Positions 27,917 to 36,524 are shown, counted from the first letter of the stretch. The stretch: 64,000 bases of DNA from Maricaulis sp036231565 (GCA_036231565.1 JAZAHA010000024.1:1-64000); one strand, 5' to 3'. Numbers and translations are program-made. Notes: generated by a model not told the origin, from the letters alone.

Positions 27917-28426
27917 TCAGCCGTCCGTGTTCCGGTCTGCGGGCTGAGAGTCGTCTTCCTTCAGGACGAGACCGGCAAAGCCCTCGCCGGAGAGCTCCAG
28001 GCGGGGGCAGGGTTCCTCGGCCGGGCGGGTCGAGTTCAAAAGGCAATGGTCAACGACGTGGTCGATACGCAGGTCTTCGCAGGCCGTATCGGTGTCGATG
28101 CCGGTACGCACTTCCGACACGCCGATGCCGTCCGAGTCATAGCCGTAGAACACATGTTGCAGTGGAAGACGTGTCGTCCCGCCGCCATGAATGTCGGTAT
28201 ACTCGACAGACCCGTACACGGCATAGAGGTCGGTATCGCTCACATTGACCCGGGCAACGCCACGCGGTTGGCAAATGCCATCTTCGGTCTCGTGGGCGTA
28301 GTAGGTCATTTCTATCGTGGCCGGCGGCAGCGTATCGGCCGGCGCCCCTTGCTGACAGGCAGCGACCACCAAACCCGAAGCGCCCGCCACAATGGCCGGC
28401 AGGATACCTGGTCGAAACTGCATCAT
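27917..28426 (-). CDS. Putative lipoprotein of unknown function
   Basis: The product is 169 residues. The N-terminus is a lipoprotein signal with lipobox VVAAC (Cys near residue 24). The mature part has the segment MTYYAHETEDGICQPRGVARVNVSDTDLY in shortened view and several cysteines (in GICQP, DTACED, DHCLLN and EPCPRL) that could form disulfides. I recognise no family. The ATG at 28426 follows an AAGGA site. It is the last of four leftward genes for exported proteins with small gaps (34 bp to the one upstream). Its 3' end touches the IS6-like remnant, so the C-terminal tail (about DDSQPADRNTDG) may be altered. Confidence 0.65.
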   Translation of the reverse strand: MMQFRPGILPAIVAGASGLVVAACQQGAPADTLPPATIEMTYYAHETEDGICQPRGVARVNVSDTDLYAVYGSVEYTDIHGGGTTRLPLQHVFYGYDSDGIGVSEVRTGIDTDTACEDLRIDHVVDHCLLNSTRPAEEPCPRLELSGEGFAGLVLKEDDSQPADRNTDG

Positions 28427-28460
28427 GGAAAGTCCTTCTCTGTAATGATGGCACACGGGG

Positions 28461-29183
28461 TCAATTGCCGAACAGGCGGTTCAGCGCATTGCGGGTGCGT
28501 TCCTCGATTTCCTCGCCGGTGCGGCGATCGGCCTGGTCGCGAACCTGGTCGCCATAGTGACCCAGGGCATTGACGAAGGGGTTGGGTTCTTCCCCGGCGG
28601 CTGTGGCGGAGGGATCGCCCATATCCATCTCGTGATAGCCCTGCGGGGTTTCGAACAGGGAGGGGGATTGCTGTGCCCGTTGCACAGACGTGACCAGATA
28701 CAGCGGCTGGTCATCCACAGACTGGCGCAGCAGGATGCCGTCGGTCGTGAAGCAGGCCGCTGACCGGACGATCTCGCCATAGGCGTTCTGTGTTTCCTGG
28801 ACGTGGTCGGTGCAGGTTTCTCCGGCAATCTGGACGGTTTCGCCCCGGCTCATGCTGTCGGGCTGACGGAAGGAAACCCCGGCCATCGGGCTGCGCTCGG
28901 GACTCATATGCAGAATGATGCGCGATCCGTCCGGCACATCGCGTCCGACCGGGAAAATGGCGACCTCCCCCGTATCGAAGTCCCACAGCATGACATGGGC
29001 GTACGGGGCGCCGGACAGGACCGGTGGCAAGGTCATGCGCGACTTCGAGCCGGAAGCGCGAATCTCCAGTTCATGTGTTTCGCCCTCGATCGAGATCTGC
29101 GCGGTGGCGCGATAGTCGGGCTGGGCGGTGAGGTCGGGCGTCGCCTGCAGAAGCAGGGATGCCGTGAGGGCAGGCAGGATCAT
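28461..29183 (-). CDS. Exported protein of unknown function, DUF4412-like
   Basis: The product is 240 residues with a short signal peptide (MILPALTASLLLQA). The mature region resembles DUF4412-type beta-rich periplasmic proteins: DYRATAQISIEGETHELEI, a MLWDFDTGEVAIFPV strand pair, GETCTDHVQETQNAYGE with a cysteine and a second cysteine in SAACFTTDG. These families often look like LolA/LolB-like carriers but no function is shown. The C-terminal part (about 205-240) is charged and helical (RDQADRRTGEEIEERTRNAL). The ATG at 29183 has an AAAAGGAG site. It lies 25 bp after the FFPGD-repeat gene in the same operon. Confidence 0.6.
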   Translation of the reverse strand: MILPALTASLLLQATPDLTAQPDYRATAQISIEGETHELEIRASGSKSRMTLPPVLSGAPYAHVMLWDFDTGEVAIFPVGRDVPDGSRIILHMSPERSPMAGVSFRQPDSMSRGETVQIAGETCTDHVQETQNAYGEIVRSAACFTTDGILLRQSVDDQPLYLVTSVQRAQQSPSLFETPQGYHEMDMGDPSATAAGEEPNPFVNALGHYGDQVRDQADRRTGEEIEERTRNALNRLFGN

Positions 29184-29208
29184 TGTTTCACACTCCTTTT
29201 CTGAACAA

Positions 29209-29853
29209 TCAGCGGCGCGCCCGCAAAGGCAGCATCACCATCCGCGAGGGCAGGCCGCTGCCGATATCGATGACGGAGATGATCAGGCCGTTCTCCATCC
29301 GGGCCTGCTGCACCCCCTGTTCCGCGATGCGGGCAATACCGCTGGAGCGGCCGCGCAGGATGGCTTCGCGCAGTTCGGCGGAAAGCGGGGCTCCGGGCGA
29401 GAAACTGTCCCCCGGGAAGAAGCTGTCTCCAGGGAAGAAGCTGTCACCGGGGAAGAAGCTGTCACCGGGAAAGAAATTGTCACCGGGAAAGAAATTGTCG
29501 CCCGGGAAGACCCGGTCGCGGCGGTGAACGGAACGGCCGGACAGATCGGCCAGGCTGGCCCGCGAGCGCGGCGGCAAACGGAAGCCGGCAGACAGGTGTA
29601 CGTCGGCGATGCGCCTGTCCTCGATGCGGATCAGAAGCAGCTGTCCTGCTTCCAGTGCGTGGCCTGAGCAGAGCTCCAGTGCTTCGGATATGAGGCGGTA
29701 GAGATCGGCTTCCCGTTCCACCCGCGAGGTTTCGGCGGGCTGGACAGAGAGTTCGATCGACTCGCGGCAATCGGCAGCCGCTGCCGTCGAGAGCCCCAGG
29801 CTGGCCAGGGTTGCGGCGAGTGCAAGACTGAATTTCGAGATGTGTCGTGACAT
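29209..29853 (-). CDS. Exported protein with FFPGD(S/N) tandem repeats
   Basis: The product is 214 residues. A signal peptide ends near residue 27 (LSTAAAADC). A first domain (about 30-110) with two cysteines precedes seven copies of a six-residue unit of consensus FFPGDS or FFPGDN at residues 115-156; the first and last copies are degenerate. The C-terminal domain (about 157-214) has AELREAILRGRSSGIARIA and ends in SRMVMLPLRARR. I recognise no family. The aromatic/proline/glycine repeat could be an extended spacer or an interaction surface. The ATG at 29853 has a GGAG site; a GTG 12 bp upstream is also in frame. It is the second gene of the leftward operon. Confidence 0.62.
   Translation of the reverse strand: MSRHISKFSLALAATLASLGLSTAAAADCRESIELSVQPAETSRVEREADLYRLISEALELCSGHALEAGQLLLIRIEDRRIADVHLSAGFRLPPRSRASLADLSGRSVHRRDRVFPGDNFFPGDNFFPGDSFFPGDSFFPGDSFFPGDSFSPGAPLSAELREAILRGRSSGIARIAEQGVQQARMENGLIISVIDIGSGLPSRMVMLPLRARR
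29386..29511 (-). repeat. 18-bp in-frame tandem repeat, seven units
   Basis: Seven direct units of 18 bp encode V/FFPGD(N/S) inside the exported protein gene. The first two complete units (coding order) use the variant with an Asn codon; the next four use Ser. Neighbouring copies are nearly identical at DNA level, so recent slippage or unequal crossing-over is likely. Confidence 0.85.
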
Positions 29854-29905
29854 GATGGTCTCCACTGCGTGGTCAGGTCAGGTCGGGTCGGATCGGCCGG
29901 CCGGG

Positions 29906-30946
29906 CTAGTTGCCGCTACAGCGCAGATAGCCGTTCTCGTTCCAGAACTGGCGGGACTCACACGCGCTGGCGCGATAGAAATTGCGATAACGCCGGTCGT
30001 CGCGCTGCCGCATGAAGAACACGACGCGATTCTCGGTACTGACCAGCGTGCGCGAAGTGCCTTCCCCCAACATGCTCATTGCCGGGCCCGCGCACTCGGT
30101 GACGTACGAATTGCGGGTCGTCCTTGGGGCTGCATCGCCCACAGGGCTTCCGCTCACGCTCATTCGGTCGCAGGAACGCGAATAGGAACCGGCCACATCC
30201 CGGGCTGCGCAGATGATGGCATTTGACCAGGGTGCCGGCTCCACGGACCCGTCCTGGCAGAGGCTCAAGTCGAGCGCCCGGCGCTCGCGACGGCCTGTGG
30301 GCATCGTGCATATCAGAATGTTCGCGTTGGCCGTACTCATCTCGCAGTCCGTGAAGTTGCTCGTGTCGACGTGGCCGGGGACGGGAAGACGCGCCGGTGA
30401 TTCGGGTTCTGGCTGCGGTTGGGGTGCTGGTGGTTGGGGGGCTGGAGCCGGTGCCGGGCGGGCCGGGGGCTCCATGTCGCGCGCAGCGCGCATCCAGTCG
30501 TGCGCCGCTTCGGGAAGGCCGGACAGATAGCCCAGGCAATAGCCGGCATTGCGCCGCCACTGTGATCCGGACGGCCGCGTTTCACGGGTTCGCTGGCCAT
30601 TCCAGGGCTGGGCCCTGGACATCTGTACCTGTGTGCCCCACAGCCAGTGACCGTCGAACGCTCCATCCGCGTTCTGGATCCATTGGAAGATGCCGCGATT
30701 GTTCCGCTTGTCGTCCAGCGCGCCATTGCCCTGGTCGGCATGCACGAAAACGCCGCGCGCGAAATGACCGTTGGTGTAGCCGGCGACAAAACCGACATCG
30801 TCGTACTCGCCGCAAAAGGCACCGGCTCGTTCCTGGATCCGGACCTCTCCGAAGGAGGTGTCCCAGACGCCTTCATAGTCTTCGGCCCCGGCGGCACCGG
30901 CAAAGAGGGCGGTGGCGAGGAGGGCTTGAATCGCGTTTCTCATCAT
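29906..30946 (-). CDS. Exported protein with proline-rich linker, unknown function
   Basis: The product is 346 residues. A signal peptide (IQALLATALFAGAAGA) is followed by a beta-rich domain (about 20-115: YEGVWDTSFGEVRIQER, GEYDDVGFVAGYTNGHF, FDGHWLWGTQ) that resembles lipocalin-like repeats in which a G-x-W motif recurs. A linker of alternating Pro/Ala/Gln (about residues 163-190) connects to a C-terminal domain with at least six cysteines (DCEMS, LICTMP, SLCQDG, IICAARD, RSCDRM, TECAGP, ASCES/ RCSGN). The start ATG at 30946 follows an AGGGG site. It is the first gene of the leftward exported-protein operon and is divergent from the sigma factor gene. Confidence 0.62.
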   Translation of the reverse strand: MMRNAIQALLATALFAGAAGAEDYEGVWDTSFGEVRIQERAGAFCGEYDDVGFVAGYTNGHFARGVFVHADQGNGALDDKRNNRGIFQWIQNADGAFDGHWLWGTQVQMSRAQPWNGQRTRETRPSGSQWRRNAGYCLGYLSGLPEAAHDWMRAARDMEPPARPAPAPAPQPPAPQPQPEPESPARLPVPGHVDTSNFTDCEMSTANANILICTMPTGRRERRALDLSLCQDGSVEPAPWSNAIICAARDVAGSYSRSCDRMSVSGSPVGDAAPRTTRNSYVTECAGPAMSMLGEGTSRTLVSTENRVVFFMRQRDDRRYRNFYRASACESRQFWNENGYLRCSGN

Positions 30947-31132
30947 TATCCCCTGTGTTTGGATTTCCAGCTTGGATGGGTGTGCGCCCGATCCTCGCGG
31001 GACAGGCGGCAGATCGCGCCGCTTCCCCTTCATGTTTCCGGCATGCCTTGCTCTGCGCCGGTCGTTGCACCAGTATTCAACCGCAACCGAGCGACGGGAC
31101 GCCGAACGTGATTGGGTTCAACAGGACTAACG

Positions 31133-31717
31133 ATGACGAGTGAGAAAACCGGACATGGCGGGTCCGCGGCTCAGGCCCAAGGCTGGGGTGAGAGCACGGT
31201 CAGCGACGCCGACCACCTGTTCCAGAGGCATTATGACGAGCTGGTTTCGATGGCGCGAAAAGTCCGCCGCCGCCGCCGTGGGCGGGATACATTCCTGACC
31301 GGCGACCTCTTGCACTCCACTTATCTGAAACTGCGAAACGGCGGCGGGTGGCAGTCGGAAGATCATTTCCGCCGGGCCGCGGTGCTGGCCATGCGTCATG
31401 TCGTGACGGATCATGCCAAGGCGCGCCTGGCCCAGAAACGCGGTGGCGACGCCATTCGCGTCGAGCTGGATGATGAGGTGGCGGGACCTGACAATCTCGA
31501 CCGGCTTGATGTGGTGGTCGATCTGTCCCGTCTTCTGCAAGAATTGCTGGAGGAGGACCCGCGCCTGGTACGGGTGATCGACTGCCGCTTTTTTGCCGGG
31601 CTGACAGAGCCGGAGACGGCTCAGTTGCTGGGTGTGACCGATCGAACGGTCCGTCGTGACTGGCACAGGGCCCGTGCCTGGATAGAGCCCCGGCTGTCGG
31701 TCGCTGCAACGGCCTGA
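31133..31717 (+). CDS. ECF sigma factor, ECF43-like
   Basis: The product is 194 residues. Region 2 spans about residues 28-95 and region 4 about 135-190 with the helix-turn-helix LLGVTDRTVRRDWHRARAWI. The sequence resembles the TIGR02999/ECF43 group: LLHSTYLKL, EDHFRRAAVLAMRHVVTDHAK and KRGGD. In that group the usual acidic contact residues of region 2.2 are absent, and activity depends on phosphorylation by a partner Hanks-type kinase (EcfP/PknT of Vibrio parahaemolyticus). Here the stretch reads GDLLHSTYLKLR, with Ser and Thr in the critical place. A kinase gene follows 30 bp later. No anti-sigma factor gene is seen. An in-frame GTG slightly upstream is a less likely start. Confidence 0.85.
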   Translation: MTSEKTGHGGSAAQAQGWGESTVSDADHLFQRHYDELVSMARKVRRRRRGRDTFLTGDLLHSTYLKLRNGGGWQSEDHFRRAAVLAMRHVVTDHAKARLAQKRGGDAIRVELDDEVAGPDNLDRLDVVVDLSRLLQELLEEDPRLVRVIDCRFFAGLTEPETAQLLGVTDRTVRRDWHRARAWIEPRLSVAATA

Positions 31718-31747
31718 ATCCTTCCGGACCGTCAGGGGGGTGTTTTA

Positions 31748-34114
31748 ATGCCGGTAGCACTTGCGTTGATTGAGGCTGTGGTCGACGAAGCGCTTCTGCT
31801 GCCGCCGGACAAACGCCGCGACCACATCACCCGGCGCCTGGAGAGCGCCGGGGATCGCCTTGCGGCGACAAGCCGTCTCGCATTGATGGAAGGCGCGATG
31901 AGCTTCCTGGTAACGGCCGGTTGGGCCGCCGAGGATGCAGGCTCTTTGCAGGCGGGCGAGCGGATCGGCGCTTGGGCTGTCGAGCAATTCCTGGGCAGTG
32001 GCGGTATGGGCGAGGTCTACCGGGCGCGCCGGGCCGACGGTCATTATGACCAGGCCGCAGCGATCAAGCTCACCCGGGTCGAGGCCGATGAAGGGTATCG
32101 TCAGTTTGAGGCCGAGCGGCAGACCCTTGCGCGTCTCGAGCATCCCAACATCGCCCGGCTGATCGATGGTGGACGTGCCGGAGACGGCCGTCATTTCATG
32201 GTCGTCGAGCTGATCGATGGCATCCCGATCGATCATCATGCCGATCAGCAGGGACTCGGTCTGCAGGACCGGGTGCGCCTGATCCAGGCCGCCTGTGACG
32301 GGGTCGCGCACGCTCACAGCCGGCTGGTTCTGCACCGGGATATCAAGCCAGCTAATCTCCTCGTGACTCCGCGCGGCGAGTTGAAGCTGATTGATTTCGG
32401 TGTCGCCACCAGTCTGGAGGCGGCCGAGGGCGAAGCGGCGGCCCGCTTGCCGCTGACCCGTGCTTTCGCGGCTCCGGAACAATGGGACGGCGGCCGCGTA
32501 TCCGTGGCGGCGGACATTTTTGCACTCGGCGCTACATTGACCCAGCTGGCGGCGGGGCAGCCCCCGCGGCGCGCGGCCGACGGTGCGGCGAGCCTGCCGG
32601 AGGATGCAGTCCTGCCGCGTGATCTGCGCGCCATTCTGGAGCGCTGCCTGGCGATCGATCCGGCGCAGCGCTATGCCAGTGTAGATGCGCTGGCCACGGA
32701 CCTGCAAAACTTCCTCGACCGGGCGCCGGTCGAGGCGCGCAACGGCGGAGCCGGCTACCGGTTTGCACGCTGGGTCGACCGGCATCGGCTGGGGGCCGGG
32801 CTGGCGGCGGCCTTCCTGGTCAGCCTTGTTGCCGGCCTGACCGCGAGCACGGGCTTCGCCCTGCGCGCCAATGCCGAAGCGGAACGGGCCAATACCCTGC
32901 TCGGCGAAACCGAAATCCTGTTTGAAGCGTCGGAGTATTCGGGCCGCCTGGGCGCTGCCCAGGCCCAAGCTCTGCTCAGCGTCTTCAATTCGGCGGATTC
33001 GGATTCGCTGGATCCCGACTTTGTCCGCAACCAGCTGGTCGAATACTCGCAGGACAATCTGGCCTATATCGAGGAGTATCCCGATGATGTCGCTTACAGC
33101 CTGGTAGCGATCGGGTCGATTTTCCTGCGCCGCAACGATTACACAGCCATGCTGGAGATACTCGAACCGGCACGGGATCTGACCCTGTCTGTGGCGCAAT
33201 TGAATGCCGAGCGCGACGCGCTTCTGGCGCGCGCCTATATGGGCGTGGGCCGGAACGCCGAGGCCGTGCCGCTGCTGCGTTCGGCCCTGGCCGCCGAGCT
33301 GGCGCGGGATCCCGACTACTATGCCTCGCCGTCGCACGCATCTTCAGTGTCGAGCCTGGCAGTCGCCAGCGGCAGCCTGACCGACCGGCAGACCGCCATC
33401 GCTGTGCTGGAAGACGCCATTGTTCGCGACCAGGAGGTGACAGGCTGTTTCTGGTGCCCCTTCCTCTACAATGAAAAGGGCGTGCACCACAGTGCGCTGG
33501 GGGATTTTGCGGCGGCCGCTGTTGCGCTTGAGCAAAGCGTCGCGGTGCAGATGCAGGTCGACCCGACCCGGCGCGCCGCCACCGACCGGGCTCTGATGAA
33601 TGCTGCTCATCTGCGCTATTTCGCGCTTGGGGATGTTGCGGGGGCCCGCACGGCGCTGGAAACGATTCAGGCCATCGCCGACGACACCAAGGGACCCAGT
33701 GCGATTCTGGCGGAAGCCCGGGTCCTTGAGGCCGAGATCGCGCTGGCCGAGGGACGGCTAGATGCCGGGTTGCAATTCGCGCAGGCCGCTGAGGACATGT
33801 TCGCCGAGTTTGGCGGCGCGCCGGACAGTCACAAGCATGCGCTCGGACCCTTGCGTATTCAATTGCTGGCACAGTCCGGGCGGATTGAGGATGCGCGTGA
33901 GGAGCTGATCCGGGTCGAGGCCCTGGAAGATGACGATGCTGTCAGGCGCCAGCGATTGCGGGGCGAGCTCTACCTTGCCCTGGCCGCCGGTGATGCCAGC
34001 GCGGCCACCGCTTTGCGCGATGCCTATGCCGTCGAGGTCGCGCAGCTCGGGGCAGGGGATTATCTGGGCCGCTACCGGCTGGCCCAGATCGACCGCATGC
34101 TGAACCAAAACTGA
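31748..34114 (+). CDS. Transmembrane Ser/Thr protein kinase with TPR-like sensor part
   Basis: The product is 788 residues. A complete Hanks-type kinase domain covers about 70-335: glycine loop GSGGMGEVYRA, lysine in AAIKLT, catalytic HRDIKPANLL (about 196), IDFGVAT, and AAPEQWDGG. One membrane helix (GLAAAFLVSLVAGLTAS, about 347-368) follows. The remaining 420 residues are helical and repetitive (for example LLARAYMGVGRNAEAVPLLRS), fitting TPR-like units outside the membrane. The short region before the kinase (1-68) resembles the sigma-partner kinases of this class. It lies 30 bp after the sigma factor gene, so it is the probable phosphorylating partner and links envelope signals to it. Confidence 0.9.
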   Translation: MPVALALIEAVVDEALLLPPDKRRDHITRRLESAGDRLAATSRLALMEGAMSFLVTAGWAAEDAGSLQAGERIGAWAVEQFLGSGGMGEVYRARRADGHYDQAAAIKLTRVEADEGYRQFEAERQTLARLEHPNIARLIDGGRAGDGRHFMVVELIDGIPIDHHADQQGLGLQDRVRLIQAACDGVAHAHSRLVLHRDIKPANLLVTPRGELKLIDFGVATSLEAAEGEAAARLPLTRAFAAPEQWDGGRVSVAADIFALGATLTQLAAGQPPRRAADGAASLPEDAVLPRDLRAILERCLAIDPAQRYASVDALATDLQNFLDRAPVEARNGGAGYRFARWVDRHRLGAGLAAAFLVSLVAGLTASTGFALRANAEAERANTLLGETEILFEASEYSGRLGAAQAQALLSVFNSADSDSLDPDFVRNQLVEYSQDNLAYIEEYPDDVAYSLVAIGSIFLRRNDYTAMLEILEPARDLTLSVAQLNAERDALLARAYMGVGRNAEAVPLLRSALAAELARDPDYYASPSHASSVSSLAVASGSLTDRQTAIAVLEDAIVRDQEVTGCFWCPFLYNEKGVHHSALGDFAAAAVALEQSVAVQMQVDPTRRAATDRALMNAAHLRYFALGDVAGARTALETIQAIADDTKGPSAILAEARVLEAEIALAEGRLDAGLQFAQAAEDMFAEFGGAPDSHKHALGPLRIQLLAQSGRIEDAREELIRVEALEDDDAVRRQRLRGELYLALAAGDASAATALRDAYAVEVAQLGAGDYLGRYRLAQIDRMLNQN

Positions 34115-34192
34115 TCCGCCGCTCGAAACAGTGTGTCCGGGGACGGTCACGAATGTCGTTCTGCAGAGTATTGCCAAGCTGCGGAGACCTCC

Positions 34193-35776
34193 ATGGCCCT
34201 TCTACCCAAACGCCTTTTGCGCGCGCTTCTGGTGCTGCTTGTGAGCGCAGCGCCTGCGCCGGCTCTTGCCGACGGACCGGCACAACACGTCGTTTCTGCC
34301 TGTGATCGCGGCATGTTCGATCTGGATTGCGCTTGCGTGGCGACCCGGTTCGAAGCGGCCGCGCAGGGCGCGTCCACGCGGGAGCGCCAGACACTGGCCG
34401 GAATGACCGGCGTGATGCTCGGGATCGAGCCGGACCCGGCCTTTATGGACATGTCCGTGATCGTGTCTGTCACGGAACGGCTGAACACGCTCGACGACCT
34501 CACCGATGCGTGCGCCGCTCAGCCTCTCCCGGCCGGCCAGCTGACCGAAGCGGCCATCGATGCCGAGGTCGGTGCGGTGTGTGCCCGCTATCCGGCGCCG
34601 ATCGATTGCGGCTGTGTAGATGCAGCCTATCAGATCGCGGCCGAAGGCACCGACCTTGAACAGCGGCAGGCCGTTGCGGATCTGGCGATCCATAATCTCA
34701 ACGGCGCTCCGCCCTCCGATCTCCGCCGGCTGGCGGAAATCAATCGTCTGCTGCGCGGCTTGGATGCGCAAATCGAGCCCCTGAACGACGTCGCCCAGAC
34801 CTGCGCCAGGCCAGCCAGTCTGCCCGCCGCCGCGCCGGCGCGGGTCACAAGGCGGGCGTCGCCTTCTTCGCTGCAGGATGTCCGGCAGGCCTGCAACCAG
34901 TCAGAATTCGATCTGGACTGCGGCTGTGTCGGAGATGTGTACAGCCGGACGGCAGCCGGTGCGGACAGCGAGGAACAGGCCGGGCTGGCGCGGGTGACGA
35001 TCGCCTCCTTGGGCGGAGCGAACGCGATATCGGAAACGCCGGTTCCGGTGCTGGAGCGAATTTCCGGCAGGATGGGAGATCTGATGCCGGATGCCCTGCA
35101 GGAGGCTTGTCCGGCACCGGCGGGGCGCCGTGCGGCGCCGGCAGGCGCACAGACGGCATTTGTCGAGGCGGCCTGCCGCGAAAGTGCGTTTCCGCTGGAC
35201 TGCCAGTGCATGGCGGACGGGTTCGCGCAGGCGAGCGGCGCTCTCGACGGACTGGACCGCGCCTTTGTCGCCGACGTGCTGGTGTCCAGCCTGTTCGGGA
35301 CGCCGCAGCAAGCGGTTTCGGATTATCCGCCCGGCCGGGCGCTGGCCAATATGGATCTGGCCGACCAGCTGACTGACTACGATACCGGCCTGGCGCGAAA
35401 CTGTACCGATCCGGGCGATGGCGACCTGCTTGCCGCGCGGCGTGCCGGCGAGCGTGTTGCACAGTCCCTGGCCGCTCCGGTTCCCGGCACGGACTGGCGG
35501 CAGGCTGTGCGGGCCGATTGCGAGAGCTTCGGCAATGCGCCAGGCCTGTGCGCCTGCCAGGCCGAGGTGATGGGGCAGCACCTGTCACCGCCGGAGCGCG
35601 AGCTGATGGGTGAGAGCTTCCGGTCCGCCGGGCAGGGCATCAATGTTTCCGCCGACCCGCGCTTTGCCGGTCTGAGTGCCGCAGAGGTGCGCGGCATGCA
35701 AAACCGGGTGAACCGGGTCATGTCCAGCGAACGGATCCGGTTCGAGGCCGATCTCGTCTGTGCGCCACTTCGCTGA
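34193..35776 (+). CDS. Exported protein with five four-cysteine repeats
   Basis: The product is 527 residues with a signal peptide (ALLVLLVSAAPAPALA). The mature part consists of five units of about 100 residues, each with four cysteines spaced C-x8/9-C-x-C then 58-67 residues to a fourth C: Cys 37/46/48/107, 130/139/141/204, 234/243/245/306, 328/337/339/404 and 443/453/455/523. The motif around the first three reads like ACDRGMFDLDCACV, and each unit then has a helix with RQxLA-like residues. I recognise no named family. Start ATG 34193 has a GGAG site. It follows the kinase by 78 bp and probably belongs to the same operon, so it is a candidate signal partner or regulated effector. Confidence 0.72.
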   Translation: MALLPKRLLRALLVLLVSAAPAPALADGPAQHVVSACDRGMFDLDCACVATRFEAAAQGASTRERQTLAGMTGVMLGIEPDPAFMDMSVIVSVTERLNTLDDLTDACAAQPLPAGQLTEAAIDAEVGAVCARYPAPIDCGCVDAAYQIAAEGTDLEQRQAVADLAIHNLNGAPPSDLRRLAEINRLLRGLDAQIEPLNDVAQTCARPASLPAAAPARVTRRASPSSLQDVRQACNQSEFDLDCGCVGDVYSRTAAGADSEEQAGLARVTIASLGGANAISETPVPVLERISGRMGDLMPDALQEACPAPAGRRAAPAGAQTAFVEAACRESAFPLDCQCMADGFAQASGALDGLDRAFVADVLVSSLFGTPQQAVSDYPPGRALANMDLADQLTDYDTGLARNCTDPGDGDLLAARRAGERVAQSLAAPVPGTDWRQAVRADCESFGNAPGLCACQAEVMGQHLSPPERELMGESFRSAGQGINVSADPRFAGLSAAEVRGMQNRVNRVMSSERIRFEADLVCAPLR

Positions 35777-35782
35777 AGAGAG

Positions 35783-35806
35783 GGGCGCTGGCGGTGGCCA
35801 GCGCCC
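35783..35806. terminator. Bidirectional terminator hairpin
   Basis: GGGCGCTGGC (35783-35792) pairs perfectly over 10 bp with GCCAGCGCCC (35797-35806) around a four-base loop, between two convergent genes. T-runs are lacking on both sides. Confidence 0.7.
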
Positions 35807-35811
35807 ATCGC

Positions 35812-36375
35812 TCAGTCGCCGATTTCGGCTTCGATCGAAAACCGGGCCTCGACCGGGGCGGTCGTGGCACCGTCGTCTGAGCGCGAGATCAACCGGCCGG
35901 AAATATGCCCGCTGAGGGAAAGCCGTCCATCCGTCTCGGCCGCGTGGTCGATGGTCAGTGTGATCTGGCTCTCCGGCCCGGCCCGCCCGCTCCACCAGCC
36001 CGTGCCCGGGCCGCGCGGATCATAGGACAGCAAAGCGGTCCGTGTGGTTGTCGAGGTGGCCGTATGGATCAGCTGGAAAGACAGTGACAGGACCGGCCCA
36101 TGGCGCGTTGGCGCTCCTTCGGGGGGATTGGCCTCGATGCGTATGTAGTAGAGGCCGGGCGTGGACGAGTTTACCAGCGCATTGTCGACGCCCAGCGTGC
36201 CGGGCTGACCGTTCAGCGACCATTCGACCGAACCGAACTGCGCCATTGGTTGCGCATCCGCGGTCTCGGCGGCCGCAGACCCGCTGGCCGCAGCAGACGG
36301 GCTGTCTTCACTACCGCAGGCAACCAGGCCCAGCGCGAAAAGGCTGAGGGCTGCGCGGCTGACAGGGTGAGGCAT
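35812..36375 (-). CDS. Putative lipoprotein of unknown function
   Basis: The product is 187 residues. The signal sequence LSLFALGLVACGSED has lipobox LVAC (Cys near residue 20). An Ala/Ser-rich linker (about 23-42) tethers a beta-rich domain: SVEWSLNGQPGTLGVDNALV, GLYYIRIEANPP, LSFQLIHTATST, and a C-terminal DGRLSLSGHISGRLIS strand pair ending in VEARFSIEAEIGD. I recognise no family. The residue at +2 of the mature protein is Gly, so it should move to the outer membrane if Lol rules apply. A GGGAGA site precedes the ATG at 36375. It is divergent from the large VWA lipoprotein gene and shares its promoter spacer. Confidence 0.65.
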   Translation of the reverse strand: MPHPVSRAALSLFALGLVACGSEDSPSAAASGSAAAETADAQPMAQFGSVEWSLNGQPGTLGVDNALVNSSTPGLYYIRIEANPPEGAPTRHGPVLSLSFQLIHTATSTTTRTALLSYDPRGPGTGWWSGRAGPESQITLTIDHAAETDGRLSLSGHISGRLISRSDDGATTAPVEARFSIEAEIGD

Positions 36376-36406
36376 GAAAATCTCCCAGAACAAGCATCAA
36401 ACACGG

Positions 36407-36465
36407 GTCCGCAAACACCGGACAGGGAGAAAAACGAGTTCCGGCGGCCATAGCGGACATGTCCG
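36407..36465. promoter_or_regulatory. Two CGGAC/GTCCG inverted repeats in a divergent spacer
   Basis: GTCCG-N7-CGGAC (36407-36423) and CGGACATGTCCG (36454-36465) use the same half-site in opposite arrangements within the 149-bp spacer between two lipoprotein genes. They look like a regulator's operators. Confidence 0.4.
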
Positions 36466-36524
36466 GCTTTCCGCCCGGTTTTCGTTCTCTGTCGATGTGG
36501 CCGGAAACCAGAGGGGAGCAGGGC

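Noticed and set aside
27878..28573. Plus-strand open frame over the small lipoprotein gene
   Set aside because: Only its first about 25 codons faintly resemble the IS6 transposase; the rest is antisense to a lipoprotein gene with a signal, lipobox and ribosome-binding site.
29386..29511. CRISPR-like short repeats
   Set aside because: The 18-bp units are direct tandem copies without spacers, in frame in a protein gene, and no cas genes are present.
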